A DNA stretch of 64,000 nucleotides from Chachezhania antarctica (GCF_003646465.1 NZ_QZEX01000002.1:450471-514470), one strand, 5' to 3'. Counted from the first letter of the stretch, positions 51,501-59,956 are shown. The notes: generated by a model from the letters alone, not told the origin. Made by a program: numbers and translations.

Positions 51501-51909
51501 AGGGATTGCCTCCCCCCAACACGGTGGAAAGCCAGCCGTCCGTGTAGATCCAGTCCACCGTCTCGCCGGTGGCGAGATCGAGGACGTGCGCTCCGCCGCC
51601 GAACCCGTCCACACGCGGCTTCGAGCAGGTGTTGGCGTATTGCATTCCCCAAAGGCCGGTCAGCCCGAACTCCTTCGCGCAGCGTTTGACGAATTGGATG
51701 ATATGCTCGGGATCGCCGGTGCCATCATCGCGCATCCAGAGCTGGGTTCCGCCATGCTCGGGTTGAATGGAAAGCAGAAACCCGTCCGAAGGCGGATCCC
51801 CAGCGGCATTCTCATCCGAGAGCGCATTGTAGAGATCGAGCGCACGGGCGGCCTGCTCGGGGGTGCCCACATCGAGCAGGCAGGAGAAATGGGTGAAATA
51901 GTCGGCCAT
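51493..51909 (-). CDS. Hypothetical protein, leading region
   Basis: A 138-residue acidic protein (MADYFTHFSCLLDVGTPEQAARALDLYNAL; later LWMRDDGTGDPEHIIQFVKRCAKEFGLTGLWGMQYANTCSKPR). I do not recognise a domain. The start is supported by CGGAG 7 bases upstream. A perfect hairpin (51931-51951) precedes it. It overlaps the next gene, so the two probably function together. Confidence 0.68.
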   Translation of the reverse strand: MADYFTHFSCLLDVGTPEQAARALDLYNALSDENAAGDPPSDGFLLSIQPEHGGTQLWMRDDGTGDPEHIIQFVKRCAKEFGLTGLWGMQYANTCSKPRVDGFGGGAHVLDLATGETVDWIYTDGWLSTVLGGGNPYE

Positions 51910-51930
51910 GATGGTCTCCGGGCATGACAT

Positions 51931-51951
51931 GGCCCGGCGTGACACCGGGCC
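51931..51951 (-). promoter_or_regulatory. Hairpin leader
   Basis: GGCCCGG (51931-51937) and CCGGGCC (51945-51951) form a perfect 7-bp stem with a 7-base loop, 22 bases before the start at 51909. It is one of a series of hairpins placed just upstream of the ribosome binding site in this region. Confidence 0.5.
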
Positions 51952-51974
51952 GAATGGGATGGAAAGGGTGAAGC

Positions 51975-52523
51975 TCAGGCGGCCTGTGGCAGGCGGAGCA
52001 GATCGGCCGCGGTCTCGCGCCAGAAGGGATCAACCAACCGTGCCTCCAGAGCAGCAGCGCGGTAACGCAGCCGTCGCGCATCACCGGGCTCCGAGGCTAG
52101 GAATGCCATACCGCGCAATCGGCTGGCCTCGGTCACAATACTGCGTGCCTCGGCATCGGATGCGACCGGCTGCTGCCAGAGGATAATGCCGGCGCGGATC
52201 TCGCCGGCGAGGACCAGGCGCTGATCGCGGTCCTGAATGAGCATGATGCGCGGTTGGAAATACGGAAAGCTATTCGGCCCCGTGCAAATATCACCGCGCG
52301 GCAGGCGCAAGGCTGCGGCCTGAATGGCCTGTTCCGGTGACGGGCATTCCCCAAGCGGGATCACGCGGTCAAAGCTATTCGCCGCGTCACTGGCGTCATA
52401 GCTGGCGACACCGAGGCAAGAGATGCGCAGCGGCAGCTTTTGCGACCGATACAGCGCGGGCAGAACATCAGCCGTCAGAATCTGGCCGATGGAACGTAAG
52501 GTTTCGGAACGGGCAAAGGTCAT
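51975..52523 (-). CDS. Hypothetical protein behind leader L1
   Basis: A 182-residue protein of unknown function (TFARSETLRSIGQILTADVLPALYRSQKLPLRISCLGVASYDASDAANSFDRVIPLGE). No motif recognised. It is preceded by leader L1, nearly identical to the leaders of parB and ardC, so it is presumably expressed with them. ATG 52523 follows GGAG. Confidence 0.65.
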   Translation of the reverse strand: MTFARSETLRSIGQILTADVLPALYRSQKLPLRISCLGVASYDASDAANSFDRVIPLGECPSPEQAIQAAALRLPRGDICTGPNSFPYFQPRIMLIQDRDQRLVLAGEIRAGIILWQQPVASDAEARSIVTEASRLRGMAFLASEPGDARRLRYRAAALEARLVDPFWRETAADLLRLPQAA

Positions 52524-52536
52524 CGGGATCACTCCA

Positions 52537-52620
52537 TGACGGGCGCCGGAAAGCCTCTCTCTCCAGCCCTCAACCCGTCACGGCCGAACGGCCCGCACTC
52601 TTCCTCTCTGACCGGGCTTG
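52537..52620 (-). promoter_or_regulatory. Conserved leader L1
   Basis: On the minus strand: a CAGAGAGG box, then TGACGGG ... GAGAGAGAGG ... CCCGTCA with the stem arms at 52574-52580 and 52537-52543, then GGAG and the start at 52523. Closely matches L2 (ardC) and L3 (parB) over about 80 bases. Confidence 0.7.
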
Positions 52621-52723
52621 TTCCCGGATCCGCTGCCGACGACGGGGGACCATCGAGAGGCACTGAAGGCCCGAAGCGCGGGTCTCCGCGCTCGGGCCGT
52701 TTGGGGAGAGGCGCTTTCGCGCC

Positions 52724-52888
52724 TCAGGCCCATGGATCCAGTTCCAGCTTCACCATGTCTTCGTCGCCGTCGAACTCGTCGGCGGGCATGGCGCCGTGGG
52801 TTCCGTCCCCGGCCTGGAACACGACGATTACGACCATCAGAGTGGTGGCGAGGCTGGCGGCGAAAGCGGTGGCATCTGCATAGGACAT
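52724..52888 (-). CDS. Small membrane protein
   Basis: A 54-residue protein with one hydrophobic helix (about residues 6-25) and an acidic C-terminal tail ending KLELDPWA. It starts behind AGGAGCC and is preceded by a perfect hairpin (52914-52930). Short proteins of this kind are common in these leading regions; function unknown. Confidence 0.6.
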   Translation of the reverse strand: MSYADATAFAASLATTLMVVIVVFQAGDGTHGAMPADEFDGDEDMVKLELDPWA

Positions 52889-53303
52889 CGGGATTGGCTC
52901 CTGTCTTTGGAGGCGGGGGACCATCCCCCGCGCGACAGGCGCCCGACGTGTCTGACCGGATCTGCACTCACCCTCGGGCGTTCGGACTTTTTCCGAATCC
53001 CCGAGGGCGGCACGTATGCGCAAGCCGACCCCTACGGGGTTGAATGTCAAAGAGACGGATCAGACCAAGGTTAGCGAATGGAAGCGGGGGTGGTGTCTTG
53101 CATCCGACAGGTGCCGGAGACCCCCTTGCAGATGCTTCGCCCGGCCAGCCTTGCCGCCACGCTGGCATCAGGAATGTGGTCGAGGACAGGGGCGGAAATC
53201 GATGCCGAACATGATGAGCGGCACCGTGGTGATGCTGGAACTGGAACCATGGAGGCCCATGACAGGAAGACGGTGGCGGCTATCGTCGGACGTGAACAGG
53301 CCT
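52889..53303. other. Intergenic region
   Basis: This 415-base stretch has no supported gene. It contains CGGGGGA/TCCCCCG (52914-52930, 3-base loop), the leader of the small membrane protein. Open frames on both strands look like shadows. Confidence 0.45.
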
Positions 53304-53609
53304 TCAGTCCCAGAGTCCATCGGCAATCTCGCGGGCGATCATCGCGCGCGCTCTCATCATCACCTCATCGCCGCTGGTGTCGATATGACCGTAGAACCGG
53401 GCATGACCGCCATTCGCGGCCCAATCGGTGTAGCGGCAGTATTCTCGCCTTTCGAGACGAAAGGCGCGCATGTCATCCGCCCAATGCGGCTTCGGCTCCA
53501 CCACTACGGTGATGCCGTCGCAGGTTTCCTCCCAGGGCAGCGTGCGTTCGGATGGCGGAATGGCGCGGTTCTCACGGAATATTCGGTCGATATCGATCGT
53601 ATCAGGCAT
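53304..53609 (-). CDS. Hypothetical protein
   Basis: A 101-residue protein (IDIDRIFRENRAIPPSERTLPWEETCDGITVVVEPKPHWADDMRAFRLERREYCRYTDWAANGGHARFYGHID). It has a regular composition but no recognised domain. ATG 53609 follows TTGGAG. A perfect 6-bp hairpin (53632-53648) precedes the start. It lies 97 bases after parB. Confidence 0.62.
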   Translation of the reverse strand: MPDTIDIDRIFRENRAIPPSERTLPWEETCDGITVVVEPKPHWADDMRAFRLERREYCRYTDWAANGGHARFYGHIDTSGDEVMMRARAMIAREIADGLWD

Positions 53610-53631
53610 CAGGGTTCTCCAATGCAAAAGC

Positions 53632-53648
53632 CCGGTCACGAGGACCGG
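53632..53648 (-). promoter_or_regulatory. Hairpin leader
   Basis: CCGGTC (53632-53637) and GACCGG (53643-53648) with a 5-base loop lie between parB and the small gene at 53304-53609, just before its TTGGAG ribosome binding site. It could also attenuate transcription from parB. Confidence 0.45.
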
Positions 53649-53706
53649 CCAAGTTGCGGAAACGGAAGGGATGAGGCGGGGCAGCGAAGGCCACCCCGCC
53701 TGAGCA

Positions 53707-55833
53707 TCATTCGGCGGCGACCATCGACTTCTCCTCGTCCTCCGCGACTTCTTCATCCTCGCCATCGCCGGCAAGGAATTCAGGCAAATCATCCGCCTCC
53801 GTGTCGACCCCGACATCCAACGCGATATCGGCATCGCGATCCACCATGCGCAGCGGTTCCGGCAGCCAGCCGGTTTCGGCCAGCAGGCGCTCGGCCTCCT
53901 TGGCCATGTCGCCCTTCTTCAGATGGTCGATGAGTTGCGCCGCGCGGTCTCCGGCGCCCTCGCGCACTGCCTCGATGATCCGCGGCTTGGTCACGCGGCC
54001 GAGATAGTTGCCGACGGTCGGCCGCCAGCCCACGGCCACCATGTCGAGGCCCGTTGCCCGCGCCAGCCGGTCGGCCTGAGACAGTCTCACGTCGAGCCCG
54101 TGCTGGCTGACGCCCATGCCGCTGTAGGGGTTGGGCTTCTCATGGAGCGCGTTCACACCGAAGCTGACGCAATGGGCGAGCAGCTCCATCCGGGTGTCGT
54201 CGTCCTGATCGGTGAGCCAGTCCCAGAGAGCGGCATCGTCGGCCGGAATATGATCGCCCCAGCGTTCGTTCCGCTCGGCGATGGCGCGCGCCGAAACGCT
54301 CTCGCCGAGGTCGTCGGCTTGTACCGGGAAATGAGCTTCCCGGACATGAGCCTCGAGGCACCCCCTGGTGGAATGCGGCAGGAAGCAATCGGTGACCAGC
54401 CGATGCAGCAGCGCCGTCATCGCCACATGCGGGTTCGCCGCCACGGCATCGCGGAGTGCCAGCGTGCGATGCGCGGTCAGCTCGCTGACCAGGCGGTCCG
54501 GCAGAGGTCGGATCGTTTCGACGTCCTCGTCCTCCTCAGGTTCGGTCGCCGTGCCACCCACCATGATGACCGCGCGCTGCACACCACCGGACTCGCCTTC
54601 CTCGGGAGAACACCCATCAGCACCCTGCCCTTCCTGACCTTCCATCGCCTCGTCGTCGGCACGGACATAGCCGCGCTCGACGGAGAGCTGGCCGTCATGG
54701 CGGATGCTAACGAAGACACCGGCCCCCGCCATCTGGTCCGCGTCATACCGCATCGGCCGGGCCTCGAAGGCCTCCAGCGCCTCCTCGATCTCGCCGAGCC
54801 GCGCGTCCACCTCGTCGGGGAACTCGTCAGCCTCGGCATATTCCGCCTCCAGCGCGTCGAACTCGTCCCGCAGCTTCTCACGCTCGGCACGTTCGTCGTC
54901 AGTCAGGTCGATGGTGGTACCGGCCAGACGGCGCATGCCGCTGGTATGGCCATAGGGGAAGTCCACGGCGACCTCGATCCACTTCCAGCCCTCGGCGGCG
55001 ATGGTTTCTGCCTCGGCCTTCAGCTTCTCGCCGGCCAGCCGGTCGAGCAGCATCGGGTCCTGAAGCCAGCCGCCATCGTCCTGCTGGAAGAGATCGCGCA
55101 GCACATAGCCGCCCGCCGCCTCATAGGTCTCGATGCCGACGAAGAGCGCCCGCCTGTCGGAAGCGCGCACCGTGGTCTCGGTCAGCATGCGACGAATGGT
55201 GTAAGGCTCCTTCTGCCAACTATCCTTAATCACCTCCCAGACCTGTTCCTGCCGTGCATGGTCGTCGGAGACGGTGAAGGCCATGAGCTGTTCCAGCGTC
55301 ATGCCGTCCTCCGCATAGGTCTCGAGCAGCGCCGGCGAGACCGAAACGAGGCGCAGACGCTGCTTCACCACTTTGGCGTCGACGAAAAAAGCCGCGGCGA
55401 TTTCCTCCTCGCTCATGCCCTTCTCGCGAAGGACCTGGAAGGCGCGGAACTGGTCGAGCGGATGCAGCGGCGCGCGCTCGATATTCTCGGCCAGCGACAC
55501 CTCGTCGATCAGGATATCGTCTCTGGCCTCCGAGACGATACAGGGCACCGGCGCGGTCTTGTTGAGGCGCTTCTGTTTGACCAAAAGCTCCAGCGCACGA
55601 TAGCGGCGGCCGCCAGCCGGCACTTCGAAGAGGCCGGTTTCCTGCCCCTTGGCGTCGAGCTCGGGCCGGACATGCAGGGACTGGATCAACCCCCGGCGGG
55701 CGATGGACTCGGCCAGTTCCTCGACCGAGATACCGGCTTTCACGCGCCGGACATTGGACTGGCTGAGCACCAGCTTGTTGAAGGGGATGTCGCGCGAGGA
55801 CGACAGGGTGATTTTCTGCGTGGCAGTGGCCAT
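53707..55833 (-). CDS. parB: ParB/Spo0J-like nuclease-domain protein
   Basis: A 708-residue protein. The N-terminal ParB domain holds GGRRYRAL (74-80) and SLAENIERAPLHPLDQFRAF (about 113-132), followed by an HTH region (EEEIAAAFFVDAKVVKQRLRL). The remaining 500 residues are acidic and unlike classical partition ParB. There is no parA neighbour, so a role in DNA processing or protection of the incoming strand is as likely as partition. Preceded by leader L3. Confidence 0.88.
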   Translation of the reverse strand: MATATQKITLSSSRDIPFNKLVLSQSNVRRVKAGISVEELAESIARRGLIQSLHVRPELDAKGQETGLFEVPAGGRRYRALELLVKQKRLNKTAPVPCIVSEARDDILIDEVSLAENIERAPLHPLDQFRAFQVLREKGMSEEEIAAAFFVDAKVVKQRLRLVSVSPALLETYAEDGMTLEQLMAFTVSDDHARQEQVWEVIKDSWQKEPYTIRRMLTETTVRASDRRALFVGIETYEAAGGYVLRDLFQQDDGGWLQDPMLLDRLAGEKLKAEAETIAAEGWKWIEVAVDFPYGHTSGMRRLAGTTIDLTDDERAEREKLRDEFDALEAEYAEADEFPDEVDARLGEIEEALEAFEARPMRYDADQMAGAGVFVSIRHDGQLSVERGYVRADDEAMEGQEGQGADGCSPEEGESGGVQRAVIMVGGTATEPEEDEDVETIRPLPDRLVSELTAHRTLALRDAVAANPHVAMTALLHRLVTDCFLPHSTRGCLEAHVREAHFPVQADDLGESVSARAIAERNERWGDHIPADDAALWDWLTDQDDDTRMELLAHCVSFGVNALHEKPNPYSGMGVSQHGLDVRLSQADRLARATGLDMVAVGWRPTVGNYLGRVTKPRIIEAVREGAGDRAAQLIDHLKKGDMAKEAERLLAETGWLPEPLRMVDRDADIALDVGVDTEADDLPEFLAGDGEDEEVAEDEEKSMVAAE

Positions 55834-55846
55834 GTCAGGGTCTCCA

Positions 55847-55920
55847 TGACGGACGCCGAGGAGCCTCTCTCTCCGGCAACCAGCCCGTCACGAAACTCCC
55901 CCCACTCCTTTCCCTCTCTA
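55847..55920 (-). promoter_or_regulatory. Conserved leader L3 of parB
   Basis: On the minus strand: TAGAGAGGG, then a stem (CCGTCA at 55885-55890 with TGACGG at 55847-55852) around GAGAGAGAGG, then GGAG and the start at 55833. Same order of elements as in L1 and L2. Confidence 0.68.
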
Positions 55921-55950
55921 GGCCGCGCCGCGGATGAACGCGCATACCCA

Positions 55951-56439
55951 TCAGAGCTCGCCGCGGGCACGCAGGCTGGTCTCCCGGCCGGCGCCGGTGA
56001 TGATGTGGTCGTGCAGCATCACCCCTAGGGACGCACAGGCGTTCCGGATTTCTTTCGTCATCGCGAGGTCGGCGGCCGAGGGCTTGGGATCGCCGGCCGG
56101 ATGATTGTGGACGATGATCAGCGCCGAGGCATTGAGCGTCAGGCATCGCCGCAGCACCTCCCGGGGATAGACCGGGACATGATCGACCGTGCCGATGGCG
56201 AGGCATTCGTCGGAGATCAGCCGGTTCCTCCGGTCGAGATAGAGGACATGGAACCGCTCCACATCGCCCCTGATGGTGAGGGCGCAATAGTCGAGCACCG
56301 CCTGCCAGGACGACAGGACAGGGTTCTGGTTGAGATGGCGCAGCAGGATCTGCCGGGCTTCATAGACCACGGCCTGCTCCTGGGCCGAGAACCGGAGCGG
56401 CTGCGGTTCGACGGCGGGTGTTCTCATCTTTCGTGTCAT
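55951..56439 (-). CDS. radC: RadC-like JAB (MPN+) domain protein
   Basis: A 162-residue RadC family protein with the JAMM zinc motif HNHPAGDPKPSAAD (H111, H113, D124). Mobile-element RadC proteins are common next to ardC and are thought to help against host defence or in DNA processing; the reaction is not known. Short N-terminal part, no HhH domain. Starts behind TTGGAG. Confidence 0.9.
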   Translation of the reverse strand: MTRKMRTPAVEPQPLRFSAQEQAVVYEARQILLRHLNQNPVLSSWQAVLDYCALTIRGDVERFHVLYLDRRNRLISDECLAIGTVDHVPVYPREVLRRCLTLNASALIIVHNHPAGDPKPSAADLAMTKEIRNACASLGVMLHDHIITGAGRETSLRARGEL

Positions 56440-56560
56440 GGTCCTGTTCTCCAACGGGCAGTCGGCCGGGCGCCGTACTTTCACCGCGTCACGAGGAGAA
56501 GCGCCGCCCTCGTCCTTCGAAGAGAGCGGCGCCGAGCGTGGAAAGCCGGAAACCCGGACA

Positions 56561-56956
56561 TCAGGAATGCCGGGCCTCCGTATCGGAGGGTGGCCTGATC
56601 GACAGGCGGCCCGAGCGGTAAAGCAGGCGCTCGGCATCGCGGATGCTGCCGGCCTGGCGCGCGGTGTCGGCCCAGACCGAGATCGGCACGTCGCCGGTGA
56701 AGAGTAAATCGCGCTCGATCCCCATGCCGAAGGGCAGCCGGATCGAGCACAGTTCATCGAAGCTCCAGGAGCCAAGCTCGGGATAGCCGATATCGGCCAG
56801 GCCGAACATGATGTCACCGTCCGCGTCCAGTTCGGTCGCGAGCCAGACGCCGGCACCAAAGGGATTGAAGAATTTGACGACAGGAATGTGATCGACATCC
56901 GGTTGGCGACCATTGGCGAGAAGGTGCGCGCGCTGCGCATCTGTCAGGAGGATCAT
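56561..56956 (-). CDS. DUF2958 protein
   Basis: A 131-residue DUF2958 protein (MILLTDAQRAHLLANG...PVVKFFNPFGAGVWLATELDADGDIMFGLADIGYPELGSWSFDEL). The family almost always accompanies ardC-type genes. Start overlaps the ardC stop (ATGA). Function unknown. Confidence 0.9.
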   Translation of the reverse strand: MILLTDAQRAHLLANGRQPDVDHIPVVKFFNPFGAGVWLATELDADGDIMFGLADIGYPELGSWSFDELCSIRLPFGMGIERDLLFTGDVPISVWADTARQAGSIRDAERLLYRSGRLSIRPPSDTEARHS

Positions 56957-57915
56957 GCCGCAGCGCTCCCTTCCGCCGAGGTCTGCCGCTCAACATCGGT
57001 GCTGTCGTCGGGCAGATGGGCCAGCAGCCAGTCGGCCGCCTTGCTGGCCTGCGAGGCTGCACGGACGATCGCGCGGGAATCCTCGCGCATCACCTCCAGC
57101 CACGAGCCCACGTAGTCGGCGTGGCGCACCGTCGGGACGATCCCGAGCGAGGCGCAACAGAACGCGCTCGAAATCTCGGCGATCAGTTCCTCGAAGGCGT
57201 ATTTCCTCGTTCCGAAGCCGCCCGAGAAATCCCGAGCCAGGCGGGCGCTGTGCCCCGTGGCATGCCCCATCTCGTGCAGCGCCGTGCGGTGCCAGTTGAT
57301 CGGCTCGAAATACGCCTGCGGAGGTGGGACCTGCACATAGTCGAGCGCGGGGACATAGAAGGCGCGGTTGCCACCGATCCGGAAGTCGATACCGGTCTTC
57401 GCGATCAGCGTCTCGACCTGCGGCTCGATCAGCCCAGGCGGCGGTGGCGGCGCCTCTACGGCGATGTCGTCGGGCAGACCATCGCATTGCGCCGCATTGA
57501 ACACGGTAAAGCGCTTCAGGAACGGGATGCTGTTTGCATCTTCCCCGGTCTCCCGGGCGCGGCGCTTCTCGTCTTCAGGCGTGAAACGGTCGGCATAGAC
57601 GACGGTGGTGCCCCGCTCGCCCTTGCGGACATTGCCGCCGAGCGACAGCGCCTGGCGGAAGGTCAGCCAGTGCTGGGTTGGATAGCCCCGCTGGATGACC
57701 GCGCCCCATAGGATCAGGACATTGATCCCGGAATATTGCCGACCCGTGCTGGCGTTTCGCGGCATGGCGAGCGGCGCTTGCGCCGCCGCGGTTCCCCAGG
57801 GCTGGACCCAGGGCAGCCGGCCTTCCTCCAACTCGGCGATGATCTTGTCGGTGATGTCGTCATAAAGGTTCGTTCGCGGGCCACTCTTGTGGGCCGCGCG
57901 ATGCTCTCTAGTCAT
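56953..57915 (-). CDS. ardC: ArdC-like anti-restriction protein with zincin metallopeptidase domain
   Basis: A 320-residue protein. The N-terminal ArdC domain (DDITDKIIAELEEGRLPWVQPWG...GINVLILW) binds single-stranded DNA, and a C-terminal zincin domain has HEMGH (H214, E215, H218). ArdC of IncW plasmids protects the entering DNA from type I and II restriction. It is preceded by leader L2 and coupled to DUF2958 by a 4-base overlap. In the inferred transfer direction it lies in the leading region. Confidence 0.92.
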   Translation of the reverse strand: MTREHRAAHKSGPRTNLYDDITDKIIAELEEGRLPWVQPWGTAAAQAPLAMPRNASTGRQYSGINVLILWGAVIQRGYPTQHWLTFRQALSLGGNVRKGERGTTVVYADRFTPEDEKRRARETGEDANSIPFLKRFTVFNAAQCDGLPDDIAVEAPPPPPGLIEPQVETLIAKTGIDFRIGGNRAFYVPALDYVQVPPPQAYFEPINWHRTALHEMGHATGHSARLARDFSGGFGTRKYAFEELIAEISSAFCCASLGIVPTVRHADYVGSWLEVMREDSRAIVRAASQASKAADWLLAHLPDDSTDVERQTSAEGSAAA

Positions 57916-58276
57916 CGGGATGATCTCCGCGACGGGCGCCGGAGGCCTCTCCTCCAGCCCTCAACCCGTCACGGAAAACCCGCCCGCACTTTCACTCTCA
58001 GGGGGCGTTTCGGGGTCTCCCCGCTGATGGGGGTGTGTCGGCAATGCCAGTGACGACCAAGGGGAAGGCTTTCCCCCAGACGATCCTCGCATTCAGCCGA
58101 GCCATGCGTGAAAAAGGCAAAAGCCAACACTCGCGAACCCCAATCCCCGACATGTTGTAATCCCCAGGATATCTGCGCTTATCTGACACGCAATCGCGGT
58201 GCCTGCTTTCCAGCGCCAGACGCCTTTCTTCCCCAAGGCTCGGGCTCAAATCCACCGGGCAACAAATGAGGACCAA
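57916..58276. other. Divergent intergenic region between ardC and the H-NS gene
   Basis: This 361-base stretch carries leader L2 for ardC on the minus strand and presumably the promoter of the plus-strand H-NS gene. A possible but weak TTGTAA/TTATCT pair begins at 58154. No gene is supported. Confidence 0.45.
57931..58010 (-). promoter_or_regulatory. Conserved leader L2 of ardC
   Basis: On the minus strand: GAGAGTGAAAG, CGTGACGGGTTGAGGGCTGG, a GAGAGG tract, CTCCGGCGCCCGTC, then GGAG and the start at 57915. Stem arms lie at 57965-57970 and 57931-57936. The central part is almost base-for-base the same as L1. Confidence 0.7.
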
Positions 58277-58594
58277 ATGACGGATATCGATCTTAACGCC
58301 TTGTCGCTTCCCGAGCTGAAGCAGTTGCAAAAGAATGTTGCGAAGGCCATCGCGAGTTTCGAGGACCGTCGCAAGGCCGAGGCCCGCGCCAAGGTTGACG
58401 ACTTGGCCCGCGAACTCGGTTTCAGTTTAGACGAACTTGCGGAAGCCGCTCCCACCCGGAAACGCGCGGCGTCTGCGCCCAAGTACCGCCATCCGGAAAA
58501 CGCCGAAATCACCTGGTCCGGCCGTGGGCGCAAACCGGCATGGATCGCCGAGGCGCTGGCTACGGGCAAATCGCTGGACGATTTTGCGATCTGA
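58277..58594 (+). CDS. H-NS family nucleoid-associated protein
   Basis: A 105-residue H-NS-like protein with N-terminal coiled coil (about 5-45) and the C-terminal DNA-binding motif YRHPENAEITWSGRGRKPAWI (about 73-93). Element-borne H-NS proteins can silence the element's own AT-rich cargo and reduce fitness cost on arrival. ATG 58277 is chosen because the family starts there. Divergent from ardC. Confidence 0.9.
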   Translation: MTDIDLNALSLPELKQLQKNVAKAIASFEDRRKAEARAKVDDLARELGFSLDELAEAAPTRKRAASAPKYRHPENAEITWSGRGRKPAWIAEALATGKSLDDFAI

Positions 58595-58608
58595 CCGGGG
58601 GACCTGCC

Positions 58609-59226
58609 TTGTACCAGCCCGCGAATGCCGTCCGCCTGCATGTCTCTCTGGCGGAGATTGACCCGCCGATCTGGCGGCGACTTGTCGTGCCGTCGGACTG
58701 GACGCTCGACAGGCTGCATCTGGTGCTGCAGGCCGCGTTCAGCTGGACCGACAGCCATCTGCATGAGTTCCGGATCGGCGGGCTGCGATATGGCGACCCC
58801 GATCAGCTTGAGGATGGTTTCGGGGGCCCGCAGACCTTCGACTACACTGAGGTCAGGCTGGCGGATTTCAGCGGCCAGGATCTGACCTTCACTTACCTTT
58901 ACGACTTTGGCGATGACTGGACCCATGTGATCCGGATCGAGGAGTGGCTATCCCTCGATCCCCTGCCCCGCCACGCAGAATGCACCGAAGGGGCCCGGGC
59001 CCGGCCGCCCGAGGACGTCGGCGGCCCCTGGTCCTATGCCGATTTCCTCGAGACCATCCGGGATCCGAACCACGAGGACCACAGCTCCAACCTTCGCTGG
59101 GCCGGCGGGCATTTCGATCCGGACTGGTTCGACATCGAGCTGATCAACAAGGATCTGCGCAACACCTTCCGCAAGAACACCAGCCGACGCCTGCATCAGC
59201 CCAAGCCAAAGCATTCTGGTCGGTAA
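58609..59226 (+). CDS. pRiA4b ORF-3-like protein
   Basis: A 205-residue protein of the plasmid pRiA4b ORF-3 family (RLHVSLAEIDPPIWRRLVVPSDWTLDRLHLVLQAAFSWTDSHLHEF; YLYDFGDDWTHVI). The family is frequent on plasmids and ICEs, with no known function. A TTG start behind GGGGGA follows the H-NS stop by 14 bases. Confidence 0.85.
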   Translation: MYQPANAVRLHVSLAEIDPPIWRRLVVPSDWTLDRLHLVLQAAFSWTDSHLHEFRIGGLRYGDPDQLEDGFGGPQTFDYTEVRLADFSGQDLTFTYLYDFGDDWTHVIRIEEWLSLDPLPRHAECTEGARARPPEDVGGPWSYADFLETIRDPNHEDHSSNLRWAGGHFDPDWFDIELINKDLRNTFRKNTSRRLHQPKPKHSGR

Positions 59227-59557
59227 GCGCAGAGGGTTCGGCCCTCAAGGCGCTGCCGCGGGCCTGGATGACCCTCCTCCTGCCGGCAGCACCAGTGTGG
59301 CAGCGCCCCCAGCGGGATCCGGGGATGCCTGCACCGCAAAAGGTGCACTTGTCTTGCGGCCTCTCCAGAAGCGTTGCTTGGCGTCGAGGCTCCCGCCCGA
59401 CTTACCCAAGCATGGGCTCCCTACCCCCTTTCACACGCTTCGGAGAGTCTCTCCGACCCAACGTACCCGTCCGATTTGCGCTCCATGCTATCCGCTTCCC
59501 CGCCAACCCGCTGCGCGACCTTCTCACAACTATGCCATCGTGCTTCACTCCGGGATC
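59227..59557. other. Intergenic region
   Basis: This 331-base stretch between the pRiA4b-like gene and the PrtN-like gene shows no supported gene, repeat or terminator. It may hold the promoter of the downstream gene. Confidence 0.4.
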
Positions 59558-59821
59558 ATGAACACGGCGTTTCTCTTGATAGCAATGTATTCCGGGCGAC
59601 CGATCATTCCCGCTGAGGATGTCGCCAGGGATTTTTTCAGTCTGAGTACCGACAAGTTCGTCCGCAAAGTCTCGGCTGGTTCCATCGCCCTTCCTCTCGT
59701 CCGCATGGAAGCGTCGCAGAAATGCGCCAAAGGCGTCCATATCGACGATCTGGCCGAGTACCTGGACAAGAGGCGGGCTGCAGCCGTCAAGGAATGCCTG
59801 CAACTGCAGGGCCTTCGGTAA
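59558..59821 (+). CDS. Pyocin activator PrtN-like protein
   Basis: An 87-residue DNA-binding protein matching the PrtN family (MNTAFLLIAMYSGRPIIPAEDVARDFFSLSTDKFVRKVSAGSIALPLVR). In Pseudomonas, PrtN activates pyocin genes by binding P-boxes; in mobile elements it is probably a local activator. No pyocin genes are in the window. Which promoter it serves is unknown. Confidence 0.85.
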   Translation: MNTAFLLIAMYSGRPIIPAEDVARDFFSLSTDKFVRKVSAGSIALPLVRMEASQKCAKGVHIDDLAEYLDKRRAAAVKECLQLQGLR

Positions 59822-59909
59822 GCGTGTTCCCCTCTGAAAATCGCCGATGGCCTGCCTGCTACCCACGGCACGAAGCCACCACCCTCTTCGTCTCGCTCAA
59901 CAGCACGCA

Positions 59910-59946
59910 TTGAATTCTGTCAGAAAACTGCGTATACTTCTGACAG
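59910..59946 (+). promoter_or_regulatory. Promoter and operator of the AbiE-type operon
   Basis: TTGAAT (59910-59915), 17 bases, TATACT (59933-59938) form a near-consensus sigma-70 promoter. An inverted repeat CTGTCAGAA (59917-59925) / TTCTGACAG (59938-59946) spans the spacer and -10, so bound antitoxin would block RNA polymerase. The antitoxin starts at 59957. AbiEi-type antitoxins are known to bind inverted repeats in their own promoter. Confidence 0.78.
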
Positions 59947-59956
59947 GAGAACGATC

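Noticed and set aside
53923..56028. 701-codon plus-strand frame
   Set aside because: It is the antisense shadow of parB and radC.
58150..58180. Second nic-like ATATCCTG on the minus strand
   Set aside because: It lacks the flanking palindrome and a relaxase gene, and the base after G does not fit the consensus.
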